The notes beneath the pieces were generated by a model, which had not been told where the DNA came from, did no database searches, and was given only the letters and a program-made list of their open reading frames with translations. Positions 43,001 to 51,135 of a stretch of 64,000 nucleotides of DNA are shown one piece after another (the first letter of the stretch is position 1; each line of letters begins with the position of its first letter). A program made the translations under genes and the position numbers. The DNA comes from Acinetobacter lwoffii (GTDB lineage: Bacteria; Pseudomonadota; Gammaproteobacteria; Pseudomonadales; Moraxellaceae), in contig NZ_JAMXXP010000016.1 in NCBI RefSeq assembly GCF_024129355.1, positions 1 to 64,000 on the forward strand, given 5' to 3'.

Positions 43001-43735
43001 TTGCAACAAGAGCAGCAGGTTGGGTCGAGCCTGATGCTGGACCGTTTGCCGGTGGGTAAAACCCAGCAAGCCACTTGGCTCGGCAGCCAGCAGGAACAGC
43101 AACTTTTACAGGAGCGTTTGCTGCAACTCGGTAAAGAACTCACGGCTGTGACCCAACAATCGCTACAGTTTGGCTCTGAACTGATCATTCATATTAACGT
43201 GCCACAAGTCCCGAACAGTAGCTACTGGTTAAGCATGCAATCCTCTTCGGCCTCGGAAAAACGCCGCGCCCAGATCTGGCTGGAGTATCTGCTGTGGCTG
43301 GCTTACTTAAATGACGATGCACGCTCACCAGAACTGGAGCGCATTGTCATTTTTAGTAATAAAACCCTGAAGTTTTCTGGCTTGAGTTCGAGCAAGGCAC
43401 ATGAGTATTTGCAGCTCTGGTTAAAGGCCTGGGAAATTGGTCAACAGCAGCCGCTGGTCTTGCCGGCAGAATTACTGATGAAAAAAGAGTGGCAGTGGAC
43501 CGAGAATGAACAGGGCAAAATGACGATTGTAGAAATGCCGGAATTGCTGAAAGCCTGGAACAATAGCTATGAGAGTGCCAAGCCTTTGGCTTCGGATGAA
43601 TCCAGTCTATTGCATCAGGACTGGCAGTTTATTTTACAGGATCAAGACCCGGATCTGGCCTTGCAGCGCTGTTGTCATGACTTTGCTCATGGCCTGTATG
43701 CGCCGATTCATCAACATCTGGAATGGGTGAAGTAG
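40031..43735 (+). CDS. recC: Exodeoxyribonuclease V subunit gamma (RecC)
   Basis: RecC holds the RecBCD helicase-nuclease together, splits the duplex and scans for Chi. The 1234 residues start MAIHVIQSQRIDVLLDSML with AGGGGA upstream and carry a helicase-like fold without catalytic ATPase motifs, as expected. Conserved stretches include HRRVSAL-free GALFSQIGQIRPLPYKLVVMLNLDSGKFPSRNQQVPFDLM-type motif near about 752-787 (here reading ITFSQIGQIRPLPYK then LVVMLNLDSGKFP). It is about 110 residues longer than E. coli RecC. recB begins 4 nt after its stop. Confidence 0.95.
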   Translation: MAIHVIQSQRIDVLLDSMLRIVNQTARNPFEVLQTRHFIVPSPAVETWLTQKIAEKKGISANTQFHHRIRAFQWTSYQWVLNAPKEVEQVREANIPRIIIKWRVFQALRKCILPEQIPLDVDHPLYSIVKRIYDSADRLEQGTEKQLKKQSMLYWVAEQVSRLFSHYMDYRGYCARNCPPQSCSCPTNWLEAWGQDIALDIEQMLYSPKDENGHEMQVADFVKIQARELEAWQRWLWQHVFQDDYAKILEIERLYWERLENEETRAQALKRLPAQIVVFSLLELPPSQLDFLRRLGQYIDIYIFHFNPSQEYWADSVDPDWKARFDLQREERFIQRFEKTRQRKPNDAEIKDFRIKQLNFNAEDRESRHPLLTRFGKQARDHFSLLSKLSSGEEGLWADVFVDEYQDRLLAKIQSDILYLLEPEQHQYALSPDDDSVQIHVCHSSLRQLEVLKEQLIHWLAQDTNDVPRQPSDILVLTPSLKELEPAIRSVFAPPPRERETGSKRLQKDNLYLPIQIAGVSRLDVSNAWRAVLGRIQWVRRRFSIEDFADWLSLNATQQRYGLDYRQVERMLQLLTDAGFKRGLDQQHLQQSLSAGDEDYRFSFKFALDRLALGLAIPEHTLFQDTLSYAKVLTTDFPLISTLIRIYQDLVERRDWLTLHETGQRTPVKTWLEYLRADLNEFRDAGVESLKTVAEIIDKQMRMLTLADYHDQDDPHASQELVALSLPLPYVLEEIQNTLEMQLDQAEPTGQITFSQIGQIRPLPYKLVVMLNLDSGKFPSRNQQVPFDLMRSLKPQLGDRSRLDDEQGAFLDALLLAQENLWLFYNGFDLEGGEARDPSTALQELVQHIALICQSEQPDAEVDPMVEMHGLSVAQHIQQLYHVHPLQPFDPAGFADMQTPRYQDQWFAVAEYIRSAEGKRSSWINAHYPALEQKEIRVLKGDEWIRDMIFPARLFLKSVGVSTIRYADLPSSREPLLLNKLEQYQVRDFLLQQEQQVGSSLMLDRLPVGKTQQATWLGSQQEQQLLQERLLQLGKELTAVTQQSLQFGSELIIHINVPQVPNSSYWLSMQSSSASEKRRAQIWLEYLLWLAYLNDDARSPELERIVIFSNKTLKFSGLSSSKAHEYLQLWLKAWEIGQQQPLVLPAELLMKKEWQWTENEQGKMTIVEMPELLKAWNNSYESAKPLASDESSLLHQDWQFILQDQDPDLALQRCCHDFAHGLYAPIHQHLEWVK

Positions 43736-43739
43736 CCGC

Positions 43740-46700
43740 ATGACCGTCTTAAAACAGCAGCCGCAAACAGCCATTTCTACCAATCCGATCCAGGACATGA
43801 CGTTCCGTGGCTTGCACTGGATTGAAGCCTCGGCAGGAACCGGCAAGACCTATACGCTCTCCAGCCTGATGGTACGGATTTTTCTGGACCAGTATTATCC
43901 ACATCAGGTGATTGCGACCACCTTTACTCGCAAAGCAACCGCTGAACTGAAAAACCGGGTACGGCTACGGGTCGAGGAAACCCTGGCCTATATCCAGCGT
44001 CATCAGCAGCTGAATTCAGTTGAGATAGCAGCAAAGATCCAGAACGAAACCGATCCTTTATTTCAGCAGGTGCTGAAAGATTATGGTACACGTCTGGATT
44101 ATGCCCGTCGTCGTTTACGTCTGGTGCTGAATCAGCTGGATGAACTGTTTGTCGGCACCCTGGACAGCTTTAGCCAGAAACTGTTACGTGAATTTGCCTT
44201 TGAAAGTGGCAAGATTGAACGTGCAGAACTGACCGAAGATCAGGATTTGTATATCCAGCAGCTGATTCATGATGTGCTGCGTGACTGGATTCAGCAACAG
44301 CCGCAATATATGGTCAATCATCTGTATGTTCAGAATCTGCTGAAACCGGTGGAGCATTATACCGGGCTGGTGCGAGATGCCCTGAATTTCAGTAAGCAGC
44401 ATTTTCGGAAGATCGAACCGGCTGAATGTGACCTGAACAAATTGGAAGCCTGCATCAGCCAATTATTAAATATTCAGGAGCATGATCTTGCCGTCATGCG
44501 GCGTTATTGTCAGGAAAGTCCGAAGTATTTTCACAAGAGTTTTTTGACCAAGTTAACCGAAATTTGTGAAAACTTTATGACCTGGAGCGCAGCCCTGAAA
44601 ACTCAAGGAACAATGAGTTTCTTTGATGCTGAATTGCAGCCGATTATACTGAATCTGTGCCATTTGCGCCGCAAGAAAACCGATTTCCAGCCGACCACTC
44701 AGGTCTTTAACAAAAGCTGTCCGGATGCAGAGCAACAGCTGATTTTGCAACATAGTCTGATCGTGGCAATTGATGCGCTGTGCGAGGTCAAACAGTATCT
44801 GGATGAGCAGCTGCAACAGCTTACGACCTATCTGGAATTTCATATTATTCAAAGTGTGCAGACCCGTTTGCCGCAAACCTTACAGCAGCAGGGTGAAACC
44901 ACTTTTTCCCAGCAAATCCGTACATTGGCGGAAGCATTGCAAGGCCAGCAGGGACAGCGTTTTGCCCAGTTTGTGCAGGCACGTTATCCGCTGATTCTGG
45001 TCGATGAATTTCAGGACACCAATCAGGATCAGGATGATCTGCTGGCCAAGATCTGGCGTGATGCCAACCGGGTGCAGTCCGGTTGCATGATTATGGTCGG
45101 TGATCCGAAACAGGCAATTTACGGTTTCCGCGGCGGCGACATGCTGACTTATAACAAGGCACACGCTGACGTACGCCACAAGCAGGGTCATGAATATACC
45201 CTGATGCAGAACCATCGTTCAGTCAAACCGCTCGTAGAAGTGGTTGATGCACTGTTCCAGCGGCAAATGGATTTTGGCGAACAGGTGCAGTACACCCTGA
45301 TTCAGGCCGGCAGCCGGCCACATCCGGATTTAATCGACAGTGGTGCCTGCAATCCACAGCCGCTACGCTGGATTCAGCTGGGTGAAGCCGATGTAGAAGC
45401 CGATCAGGTGGCCTGGAAAATCCGTGCGTTGCTGAATCAGTCCGCCCAGCAACAATTGTACTTTCAGCAGCAGGAGCATCAGCAAAACCTGAGTGCAGAT
45501 GATATTGCGGTGTTGGGATTTGGACATTATGCGCTGGAACAGGTGAAGCAACGCCTGCAGCGTATGAGCATTCCCTGCTATAAAGAATCCAAACAGAGCG
45601 TGTTCGCCAGTCCAATCGCTCAGGATGTCGCAGCCGTATTGACGGCGATTATGGATCCTTTCAATGAGGCCAAGGTCAAGCGGGCTTTACTAACCCGTCT
45701 GCTGGGCTTCAATCTGAAAAAACTGATTGATTTGCAAAGCCAGAGTGAAGGCCTCAGTCGCTATATTGCGGATCTGGATATAATTCGGGAAATGTGGTTT
45801 GAGAAAGGCTTTTTGACCGCCTGGAATTATGCACTGAACCTGTTTCAGGTCTGGACCAATCTGGTGGCCAGTCAAAGTCTGGACAATGAGCGGGTGGTGG
45901 TCAATCTGCGCCATCTGACCGAGATGCTGAGCCAGCAGAGTGAATATTATCAGGGGGCGCAAAAACTCTATCACTGGTATTTGCGCCAGCTTCAGTCACC
46001 TTCAGGCAAGGACAGCGAAAAAGAACGCAAGCTGTCTGGGGATCATGGGGTGCAGCTGATGACCATTCATGCCTCCAAAGGGCTGGAATTTAAAGTGGTG
46101 TTTTTATTGGGAACAGATGCTGCTTTTGATGTGAATAAAGGCAATCTGAATTTTTCCCTGTCTGCGCCTGAACAGGACAACATCCTGGAACAATCCCGGG
46201 TGATTGCAGTCAATCACAAGAATTTGCATGAGCAGGCGATTCTGCAAAATGCAGCGCGTAATGCTGCCGAAAACCACCGGCTCTGGTATGTGGCGCTGAC
46301 CCGTGCCAGTCACCGAGTATATGCCATGCTGCAGGATCAAAACGCACAGTCCGATTCGGGGCTGGCCTTCTGGCATGGTCAGGGAGATCAACTGTTTCAA
46401 CATGCTTTAAGTCTGGTCGAGCCGCCTCTGTCTCAGGAGCCACCGCGCCTGGTCGAGCAGTCGAACCATCATCAGGTCGACATGCGGGCGCAACCTTTGC
46501 CAGAGCGGCAGTTTTATCCGCGAACCAAAACCAGTTTTACGGCTTTGTCACAGCATCAGCTACATGGACATATCTTGCAGGACGATCTGGTCACGGCTTA
46601 TGAACAGCCCGACAGTGCTGCCGATGAAATTCATTTTACCGGTCTGGAAGAACAGCCAGCAGCTGTGCCCCTAGACTGGATTAGGCTGAATTTTCCTAAA

Positions 46701-47864
46701 GGCACTGTAGCCGGAACATTCTTGCACAGCATTTTTGAACATATTGATTTTCAGGACAGCAGTTACTGGAATCTGGAAATCCGGCGCCGTTTTAAAAATA
46801 CCGCACCGCAAATCTGGCAGGAACTGAAAGAAAAATTTGAACAGGCTTTTCATATACGTAGTGTACTAGAACAGGCTTTTTCCCTGCATTATCAGGCCGC
46901 TGTGGTGAATCTGCGAACCCTGTTTCAGGCCACAGCTCAGGCAGATTTCAAAGCCGAGGAATTGCGTCATAGTATGCAGCGCGTATTGTCCAGCCTGAAC
47001 TATAAGTTATTGACCGGAATTCGCCTGCATGACCAAAGCAAAGCTTATCGCCAGCAATGGCAGCAGCTGTTTCACTCGGCACAACAGCTCGATCGTTCGG
47101 GTCTGCTAGAATTTTTAGGTCAGTTTCAGGTGTATTTCGATGGGCTGGAGAATGACTCCTTTATCCAGTTTTTTGAACAGGAAGTGGCCCAGCTCACACG
47201 CTCTGCAAGCACTGAATCGCTGAATGTGGACAGTATTTTCCAGACTGCTTTTGGTGGCTTGTTGGACGAGATTACAGAAGATATTTTGCTGAACCTGATG
47301 CATGACTGGGTACATGACATTCTGGCCACTCCGATTCAGGCAGATTTTGCCTTGGCGCAGCTGGAGGCTAAACAGTATCTTTCAGAATTCCCTTTTTATC
47401 TGTCCTTGACCGATGCCCCTTTGCAGATTCGGCAAATCCATCAGCTTTTTCTCGGACATGACATAGTCATGAGCGATTTTAATGAGGCCAAATCGGCGCG
47501 ATATCTGACCGGTTCCATCGATCTGGTGTATTTCGATGGCCAGCGCTACCATATTGCCGATTATAAAAGTAACTTCCTCGGCCCTGATCAGCAGCACTAT
47601 AGTGCTGAGGCGATTCAGCAGAATATGAGCCAGTCCAGTTACTGGTTGCAGGCCGCTTTGTATCTGGTGGCGCTGCATCGTTATCTGAGTGCCAATATGC
47701 AGGGTTATTCGATCACACAGCATCTGGGCGGCGCAACCTATTTGTATTTGCGCGGGATGAATGGACAGGTCCAGCAAGGGGCTTATCATTGGCAACCGAG
47801 CCTGGAATTCATAGAAAAACTGGATCAAATACTGGGCTATTTTGAGCAGAAAAAATCAGCATGA
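43740..47864 (+). CDS. recB: Exodeoxyribonuclease V subunit beta (RecB)
   Basis: RecB is the 3'-5' superfamily-1 helicase and the sole nuclease of RecBCD. The 1374 residues (E. coli about 1180) include the Walker A EASAGTGKT (29-37), helicase motif II VDEFQDTN (about 422-429), MVGDPKQAIYGFRGGD (about 446-461), motif V-VI HASKGLEFKVVF (about 775-786) and LWYVALTRA. The nuclease domain near the C-terminus keeps GSIDLVYFDGQRYHIADYKS, with D1261, D1274 and K1276 matching E. coli D1067, D1080 and K1082 in spacing. The nuclease should therefore be active. It starts 4 nt after recC. Confidence 0.97.
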   Translation: MTVLKQQPQTAISTNPIQDMTFRGLHWIEASAGTGKTYTLSSLMVRIFLDQYYPHQVIATTFTRKATAELKNRVRLRVEETLAYIQRHQQLNSVEIAAKIQNETDPLFQQVLKDYGTRLDYARRRLRLVLNQLDELFVGTLDSFSQKLLREFAFESGKIERAELTEDQDLYIQQLIHDVLRDWIQQQPQYMVNHLYVQNLLKPVEHYTGLVRDALNFSKQHFRKIEPAECDLNKLEACISQLLNIQEHDLAVMRRYCQESPKYFHKSFLTKLTEICENFMTWSAALKTQGTMSFFDAELQPIILNLCHLRRKKTDFQPTTQVFNKSCPDAEQQLILQHSLIVAIDALCEVKQYLDEQLQQLTTYLEFHIIQSVQTRLPQTLQQQGETTFSQQIRTLAEALQGQQGQRFAQFVQARYPLILVDEFQDTNQDQDDLLAKIWRDANRVQSGCMIMVGDPKQAIYGFRGGDMLTYNKAHADVRHKQGHEYTLMQNHRSVKPLVEVVDALFQRQMDFGEQVQYTLIQAGSRPHPDLIDSGACNPQPLRWIQLGEADVEADQVAWKIRALLNQSAQQQLYFQQQEHQQNLSADDIAVLGFGHYALEQVKQRLQRMSIPCYKESKQSVFASPIAQDVAAVLTAIMDPFNEAKVKRALLTRLLGFNLKKLIDLQSQSEGLSRYIADLDIIREMWFEKGFLTAWNYALNLFQVWTNLVASQSLDNERVVVNLRHLTEMLSQQSEYYQGAQKLYHWYLRQLQSPSGKDSEKERKLSGDHGVQLMTIHASKGLEFKVVFLLGTDAAFDVNKGNLNFSLSAPEQDNILEQSRVIAVNHKNLHEQAILQNAARNAAENHRLWYVALTRASHRVYAMLQDQNAQSDSGLAFWHGQGDQLFQHALSLVEPPLSQEPPRLVEQSNHHQVDMRAQPLPERQFYPRTKTSFTALSQHQLHGHILQDDLVTAYEQPDSAADEIHFTGLEEQPAAVPLDWIRLNFPKGTVAGTFLHSIFEHIDFQDSSYWNLEIRRRFKNTAPQIWQELKEKFEQAFHIRSVLEQAFSLHYQAAVVNLRTLFQATAQADFKAEELRHSMQRVLSSLNYKLLTGIRLHDQSKAYRQQWQQLFHSAQQLDRSGLLEFLGQFQVYFDGLENDSFIQFFEQEVAQLTRSASTESLNVDSIFQTAFGGLLDEITEDILLNLMHDWVHDILATPIQADFALAQLEAKQYLSEFPFYLSLTDAPLQIRQIHQLFLGHDIVMSDFNEAKSARYLTGSIDLVYFDGQRYHIADYKSNFLGPDQQHYSAEAIQQNMSQSSYWLQAALYLVALHRYLSANMQGYSITQHLGGATYLYLRGMNGQVQQGAYHWQPSLEFIEKLDQILGYFEQKKSA

Positions 47865-47935
47865 TTTTGCAGTTTTATAATATATATAGAGATTAAACAG
47901 AAAATTATCCTGTGGATAACTTTGAGGATAACTGT

Positions 47936-49717
47936 GTGGAAAATGAGCAGAATCACGTGTCGCAGCAAGACTCCAATTTAATGGCCTGGATTGACTATTT
48001 GTGTCAGCCGCCGTTTAGTACGGCTACATTTGATCCGGCAGCAAAATTCTTGATTCAGCAACTGCTTGAGGCGATACAGGCAGGGGATAGCTGTATCGAG
48101 GTTGAGCCTCAGCAGGTTGCCTTATTACATAATCTGGTTCTAGACCGCCGTCAGCAGAGTGCAGGAATTGCACCATTTATTTTTGCAGATCAGCATTTAT
48201 ATCTGTACCGCTACTGGCAGCTAGAGCAGGCGGTAGCTGCACATATTGCTCGGATTAAAGCCCAACCGGTGGCCGCCATTGATTTATCTGAACGTGATCG
48301 CAGCCTATTGTCAGATCCACAGCAGCAAAAAGCCCTGCATATGGTGGCGCAGCAAGCCTTAAGCATTATTACCGGCGGTCCGGGGACTGGTAAAACCTAT
48401 ACGCTGGCACATATGATTGCGGTCCTGCATGAGGCAATGCCAAATATCCGGATTGCCATGGCAGCGCCTACGGGAAAGGCTGCACAGCGAATGAAAGAAG
48501 CGCTGCAAAAAGCCTTGCATAGTGAAGCTCTACAACAGTTTGAGCTAGAACCATTAAAACAGTTACAACCGGTGACCCTGCATCGCTTACTAGGTCTGGG
48601 TACTCGCGGACAGCCACGCTTTCATGCCAAACAACCTTTGCCGTATGATGTGATTGTGGTCGACGAAGCCTCGATGCTGGATTTGAATCTGTCACAGATG
48701 TTGCTGGCCGCCGTACCATCTCATGCACGGCTGATTTTACTCGGTGATGCAGACCAGCTCGCCTCTGTGGATGTCGGAACGGTACTGGCAGATTTACAGC
48801 AAGTAGTGACTCTGGAGGATAATCGAGTCAATTTAATCACCACGCGACGTTTTGCGCCTGGAGCCAGGATTGGCGCAATGGCGGAGTTTATCCAGCAGAA
48901 TCATCAGCCTTCTCACGTCTTGCAGAAATTTGAGCAGCAGATTGTGGCAGCCAGTGAGTTACAGGCGATCGATTTGGATCAGGTGAAGATCGACCAGTTG
49001 CAGTTACAATACCTGCTCGCTGGTGCCGAACAGACCGCGCATAATTTGAATCAGTATTATGACCAGCTGATGTATGGTTATCAGGCTTATGTACAGGCCA
49101 TAAAAACAGAACGAAACTCAGCTGATTTTGAACACTATGTGCAACAGGTGGTCAAAACTTTTGATGATTACCGTATTTTAACGGCAATCCGTTCTGGTAA
49201 TCTGGGGTTGCTCAAGATCAATCTACAGATTGAACAACGTTTTTTAGCAGCCCAAGGTCAGTTGAAACAGGGCGACTGGTATGTCGGACGACCCGTCATG
49301 ATGAGCTATAACGACTATCAGTTGGGCCTGTCCAATGGTGATATTGGTATCTGTTTTTTACGTGAGCAATCTGGTCAACGTCAGTTTGAAGTGTATTTCC
49401 CGAGTCTGGAAAAATGGGTATTAGCCACCCGTTTACCTAAAAGTATTGAAACCGCTTTTGCGCTGACCATTCATAAATCTCAAGGTTCAGAATTTTCCCA
49501 TACGGCAGTGGTGCTGGATCAATATGCAAAAAATTTATTGAGCAAAGAGTTGATTTATACTGCAATTACTCGAGCCAAAAAAGTGGTCAGTTTATTGGTA
49601 GATTATAATGCTTTTACACAAGCACTTTGTGTTAAAACTACCCGGAAAAGTGGTTTGAGCCAAAAAATCATTGAACAATCTAGTAATTTAATTGGCAAAA
49701 ATAATCAAATCTTGTAG
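47936..49717 (+). CDS. recD: Exodeoxyribonuclease V subunit alpha (RecD)
   Basis: RecD is the 5'-3' superfamily-1B helicase of RecBCD. I prefer GTG 47936, which has GAGG 9 nt upstream and gives about 593 residues; GTG 47912 (601 aa) and ATG 47981 are alternatives, and the family is poorly conserved here. Motifs: Walker A GGPGTGKTYTLA (about 149-160), AAPTGKAAQRMKEAL, Walker B VVDEASMLD (about 242-250), LLGDADQLASVDVGTVLADL, and the C-terminal motif ALTIHKSQGSEFSHTAVVL with LIYTAITRAKK. It lies 47-71 nt after recB in the recCBD operon. Confidence 0.94.
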   Translation: MENEQNHVSQQDSNLMAWIDYLCQPPFSTATFDPAAKFLIQQLLEAIQAGDSCIEVEPQQVALLHNLVLDRRQQSAGIAPFIFADQHLYLYRYWQLEQAVAAHIARIKAQPVAAIDLSERDRSLLSDPQQQKALHMVAQQALSIITGGPGTGKTYTLAHMIAVLHEAMPNIRIAMAAPTGKAAQRMKEALQKALHSEALQQFELEPLKQLQPVTLHRLLGLGTRGQPRFHAKQPLPYDVIVVDEASMLDLNLSQMLLAAVPSHARLILLGDADQLASVDVGTVLADLQQVVTLEDNRVNLITTRRFAPGARIGAMAEFIQQNHQPSHVLQKFEQQIVAASELQAIDLDQVKIDQLQLQYLLAGAEQTAHNLNQYYDQLMYGYQAYVQAIKTERNSADFEHYVQQVVKTFDDYRILTAIRSGNLGLLKINLQIEQRFLAAQGQLKQGDWYVGRPVMMSYNDYQLGLSNGDIGICFLREQSGQRQFEVYFPSLEKWVLATRLPKSIETAFALTIHKSQGSEFSHTAVVLDQYAKNLLSKELIYTAITRAKKVVSLLVDYNAFTQALCVKTTRKSGLSQKIIEQSSNLIGKNNQIL

Positions 49718-49800
49718 GTAAAAGCTTACAAGGATTCAGGAAATTGACGCATAGAGCTTTTGCTCGGTTTTTGAGAAGATTGGTTCTACAAAATAACTCA
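49718..49800 (+). other. Spacer after recD
   Basis: About 80 bp with a short CTTGTA/TACAAG inverted repeat straddling the recD stop (49711-49732). No gene is visible. Confidence 0.4.
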
Positions 49801-49810
49801 ACACGGAAAG

Positions 49811-49837
49811 TTGAGCATAATCGCATAATGATAATAA
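49811..49837 (+). promoter_or_regulatory. Promoter-like sequence of candidate small RNA 1
   Basis: TTGAGC (49811-49816) and TAATAA (49832-49837) are 15-16 bp apart, with other TAATAA options 2-3 bp further on. It precedes a stretch with stem-loops that ends in a strong terminator, with no open frame of note. Confidence 0.45.
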
Positions 49838-49844
49838 TAATGTC

Positions 49845-49935
49845 GGTAGACAGCGAACTTACAGTGAAGTAAGTGAAAGAGGAAACTTACAGCCGCTAAG
49901 CCTTGTAGTTTTGGGAGAGACTACAAGGCTTTTTT
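49845..49935 (+). ncRNA. Candidate small RNA 1 between recD and rpsO
   Basis: About 90 nt run from just after a promoter-like pair to a strong terminator: stem AAGCCTTGTAGT/ACTACAAGGCTT (49898-49909 with 49920-49931) and six T. Inside, ACTTAC (49857-49862) can pair with GTAAGT (49869-49874), and a second ACTTACAG copy (49885-49892) could pair with the same GTAAGT instead. There is no credible coding frame. The 5' end is inferred. It could also be the long 3' tail of recD mRNA with a processed end. Confidence 0.5.
49898..49935 (+). terminator. Strong terminator of candidate small RNA 1 (or recCBD)
   Basis: A 12-bp stem (49898-49909 with 49920-49931) with a 10-nt loop is followed by T residues to 49935. 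If no small RNA exists, this terminates the recCBD operon about 180 nt after recD. Confidence 0.88.
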
Positions 49936-50169
49936 ATATCCTGATTTTTTTATAGGAAGCTTGCTGGATTTTTATCCTAATTTCTTAGCAAAAATTTTCA
50001 GCCCTAGCCAGTAAACTTAAGTAAATAGCGTTAAATAAAACGAGAGCTATGTAACATTATGCAAATTTTCACCCTGTGATGTACGAAATGGCTTACAGCA
50101 AAATGAGGCAAATACCTCTAGTTGTCTGGTGGGAATATGGCAAAATCTACCACACAAGGAAGATGATTT

Positions 50170-50198
50170 TTCAACAGGATGTTTGAAAATAATAATAA
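50170..50198 (+). promoter_or_regulatory. Promoter-like sequence of candidate small RNA 2
   Basis: TTCAAC (50170-50175) and TAATAA (50193-50198) are 17 bp apart. The match is weak in the -35 box. A similar TAATAA -10 box is proposed for small RNA 1. Confidence 0.35.
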
Positions 50199-50204
50199 GC
50201 GTAA

Positions 50205-50288
50205 AACGCCATAATAATACAATAAATAATAATGATAAGAGAAAGAACTACAGCGCCAAAAAGCCCGAGTTTACTCGGGCTTTTTTTT
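50205..50288 (+). ncRNA. Candidate small RNA 2 between recD and rpsO
   Basis: About 85 nt of AT-rich, gene-free DNA end in a perfect terminator (GCCCGAGT/ACTCGGGC, 50263-50280, then eight T). The segment before the terminator, GAGAAAGAACTACAGCGCC, resembles GAAAGAGGAAACTTACAGCC at the same place in small RNA 1, which suggests a duplicated unit. A stem GCGTAAAACGC (about 50199-50209) sits at the 5' edge. The 5' end and expression are inferred. The upstream 50040-50160 stretch also has two small stems and no gene. Confidence 0.45.
50258..50288 (+). terminator. Terminator of candidate small RNA 2
   Basis: Five A, GCCCGAGT, TT, ACTCGGGC and eight T. No protein gene ends within 500 nt upstream on this strand, so an unannotated transcript must end here if it is used. 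Confidence 0.88.
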
Positions 50289-50488
50289 ATCCATTTTCTA
50301 TGGGGAGTAGCTGAAGATTCAAGCGAGCTAAAGGGTTTGCGGGCTTTTCAAAGGAGTTTCTATATTTAATTTATTCTGGATTTATTTCATTAAAATAATG
50401 CAAAACCTGAATCTTTAAGGAACAAGAGTCATCGGATCTGAGCTGTATCAATGAGCAACCAAAACCATGCAAAAATCTGGATCTATTT

Positions 50489-50517
50489 TTGCAATTTGAT
50501 GCGTTTTCCCTTAAAAT
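50489..50517 (+). promoter_or_regulatory. rpsO promoter
   Basis: TTGCAA (50489-50494) and TAAAAT (50512-50517) have ideal 17-bp spacing. The start is predicted near 50524, leaving a leader of about 88 nt before rpsO, where S15 autoregulation commonly acts. Confidence 0.7.
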
Positions 50518-50611
50518 ATGCAACTTGCTGTAGTGATGCACGGCAGTCAAGGTTTTGAATTCTCATCACTTTGATTTTTATCAAAATATATAAGCATCTC
50601 GGAGAAATCGA

Positions 50612-50881
50612 ATGGCTTTAACTAACGCAGATCGCGCAGAGATCATGGCTAAATTCGCTCGCGCTGAAAACGACACTGGTTCACCAGAAGTTCAAGTAGC
50701 TCTTTTAACTGCTCAAATCAATGACTTACAAGGTCACTTCAAAGAGCACAAACACGACCACCATAGCCGTCGCGGTCTAATCCGTATGGTTAACCAACGT
50801 CGTAAACTACTTGACTACCTTAACGGTAAAGACCACGGTCGTTATGTAGCATTGATCGGTGCTTTAGGTTTACGTCGTTAA
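50612..50881 (+). CDS. rpsO: 30S ribosomal protein S15
   Basis: S15 is a primary binder of the central 16S rRNA domain. The 89 residues start [21 protein letters not shown] and contain the conserved [43 protein letters not shown] stretch (about 22-64) of the family and end [12 protein letters not shown] precedes ATG 50612. pnp follows 254 nt downstream, as in most gammaproteobacteria, and the two are normally co-transcribed. The leader contains the promoter at 50489. Confidence 0.98.
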   Translation: MALTNADRAEIMAKFARAENDTGSPEVQVALLTAQINDLQGHFKEHKHDHHSRRGLIRMVNQRRKLLDYLNGKDHGRYVALIGALGLRR

Positions 50882-50946
50882 TTCGATTTAAACTTTATTT
50901 TCGGGTGTATTGCATGCTTTGTGCTGTATTACTGAAAACTAAAGTC

Positions 50947-50996
50947 GGCTTAGCTTTGCGCTGAGCCAGTGGAAGGGGCGAATGTTTCGCTCCTTC
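50947..50996 (+). promoter_or_regulatory. Double stem-loop of the pnp leader
   Basis: GGCTTAGC/GCTGAGCC (50947-50954 with 50960-50967) is followed by the longer stem GAAGGGGCGAA/TTCGCTCCTTC (50972-50982 with 50986-50996) and a short T stretch. In E. coli the equivalent spacer has the rpsO terminator and an RNase III site through which PNPase represses its own mRNA; the same is inferred here. Confidence 0.65.
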
Positions 50997-51135
50997 TTTG
51001 TGTTTAAAAATAGTATTTAATCTGGTGAGGTCGGCTTCTAAGCTTTGTCATTTACTCGTCCATATGGTCATGAATGCCAAACCTTAGGGGTCTCCACTAG
51101 AATAATTGTTCACAAGAACTAGGAAAAAATAAAAC

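Noticed and set aside
47911-47919. Perfect DnaA-box consensus (TGTGGATAA on the + strand) near the recD start
   Set aside because: A 9-bp match is expected by chance about once every two such windows, no cluster or AT-rich unwinding region is nearby, and it lies in an operon. Not a replication origin.
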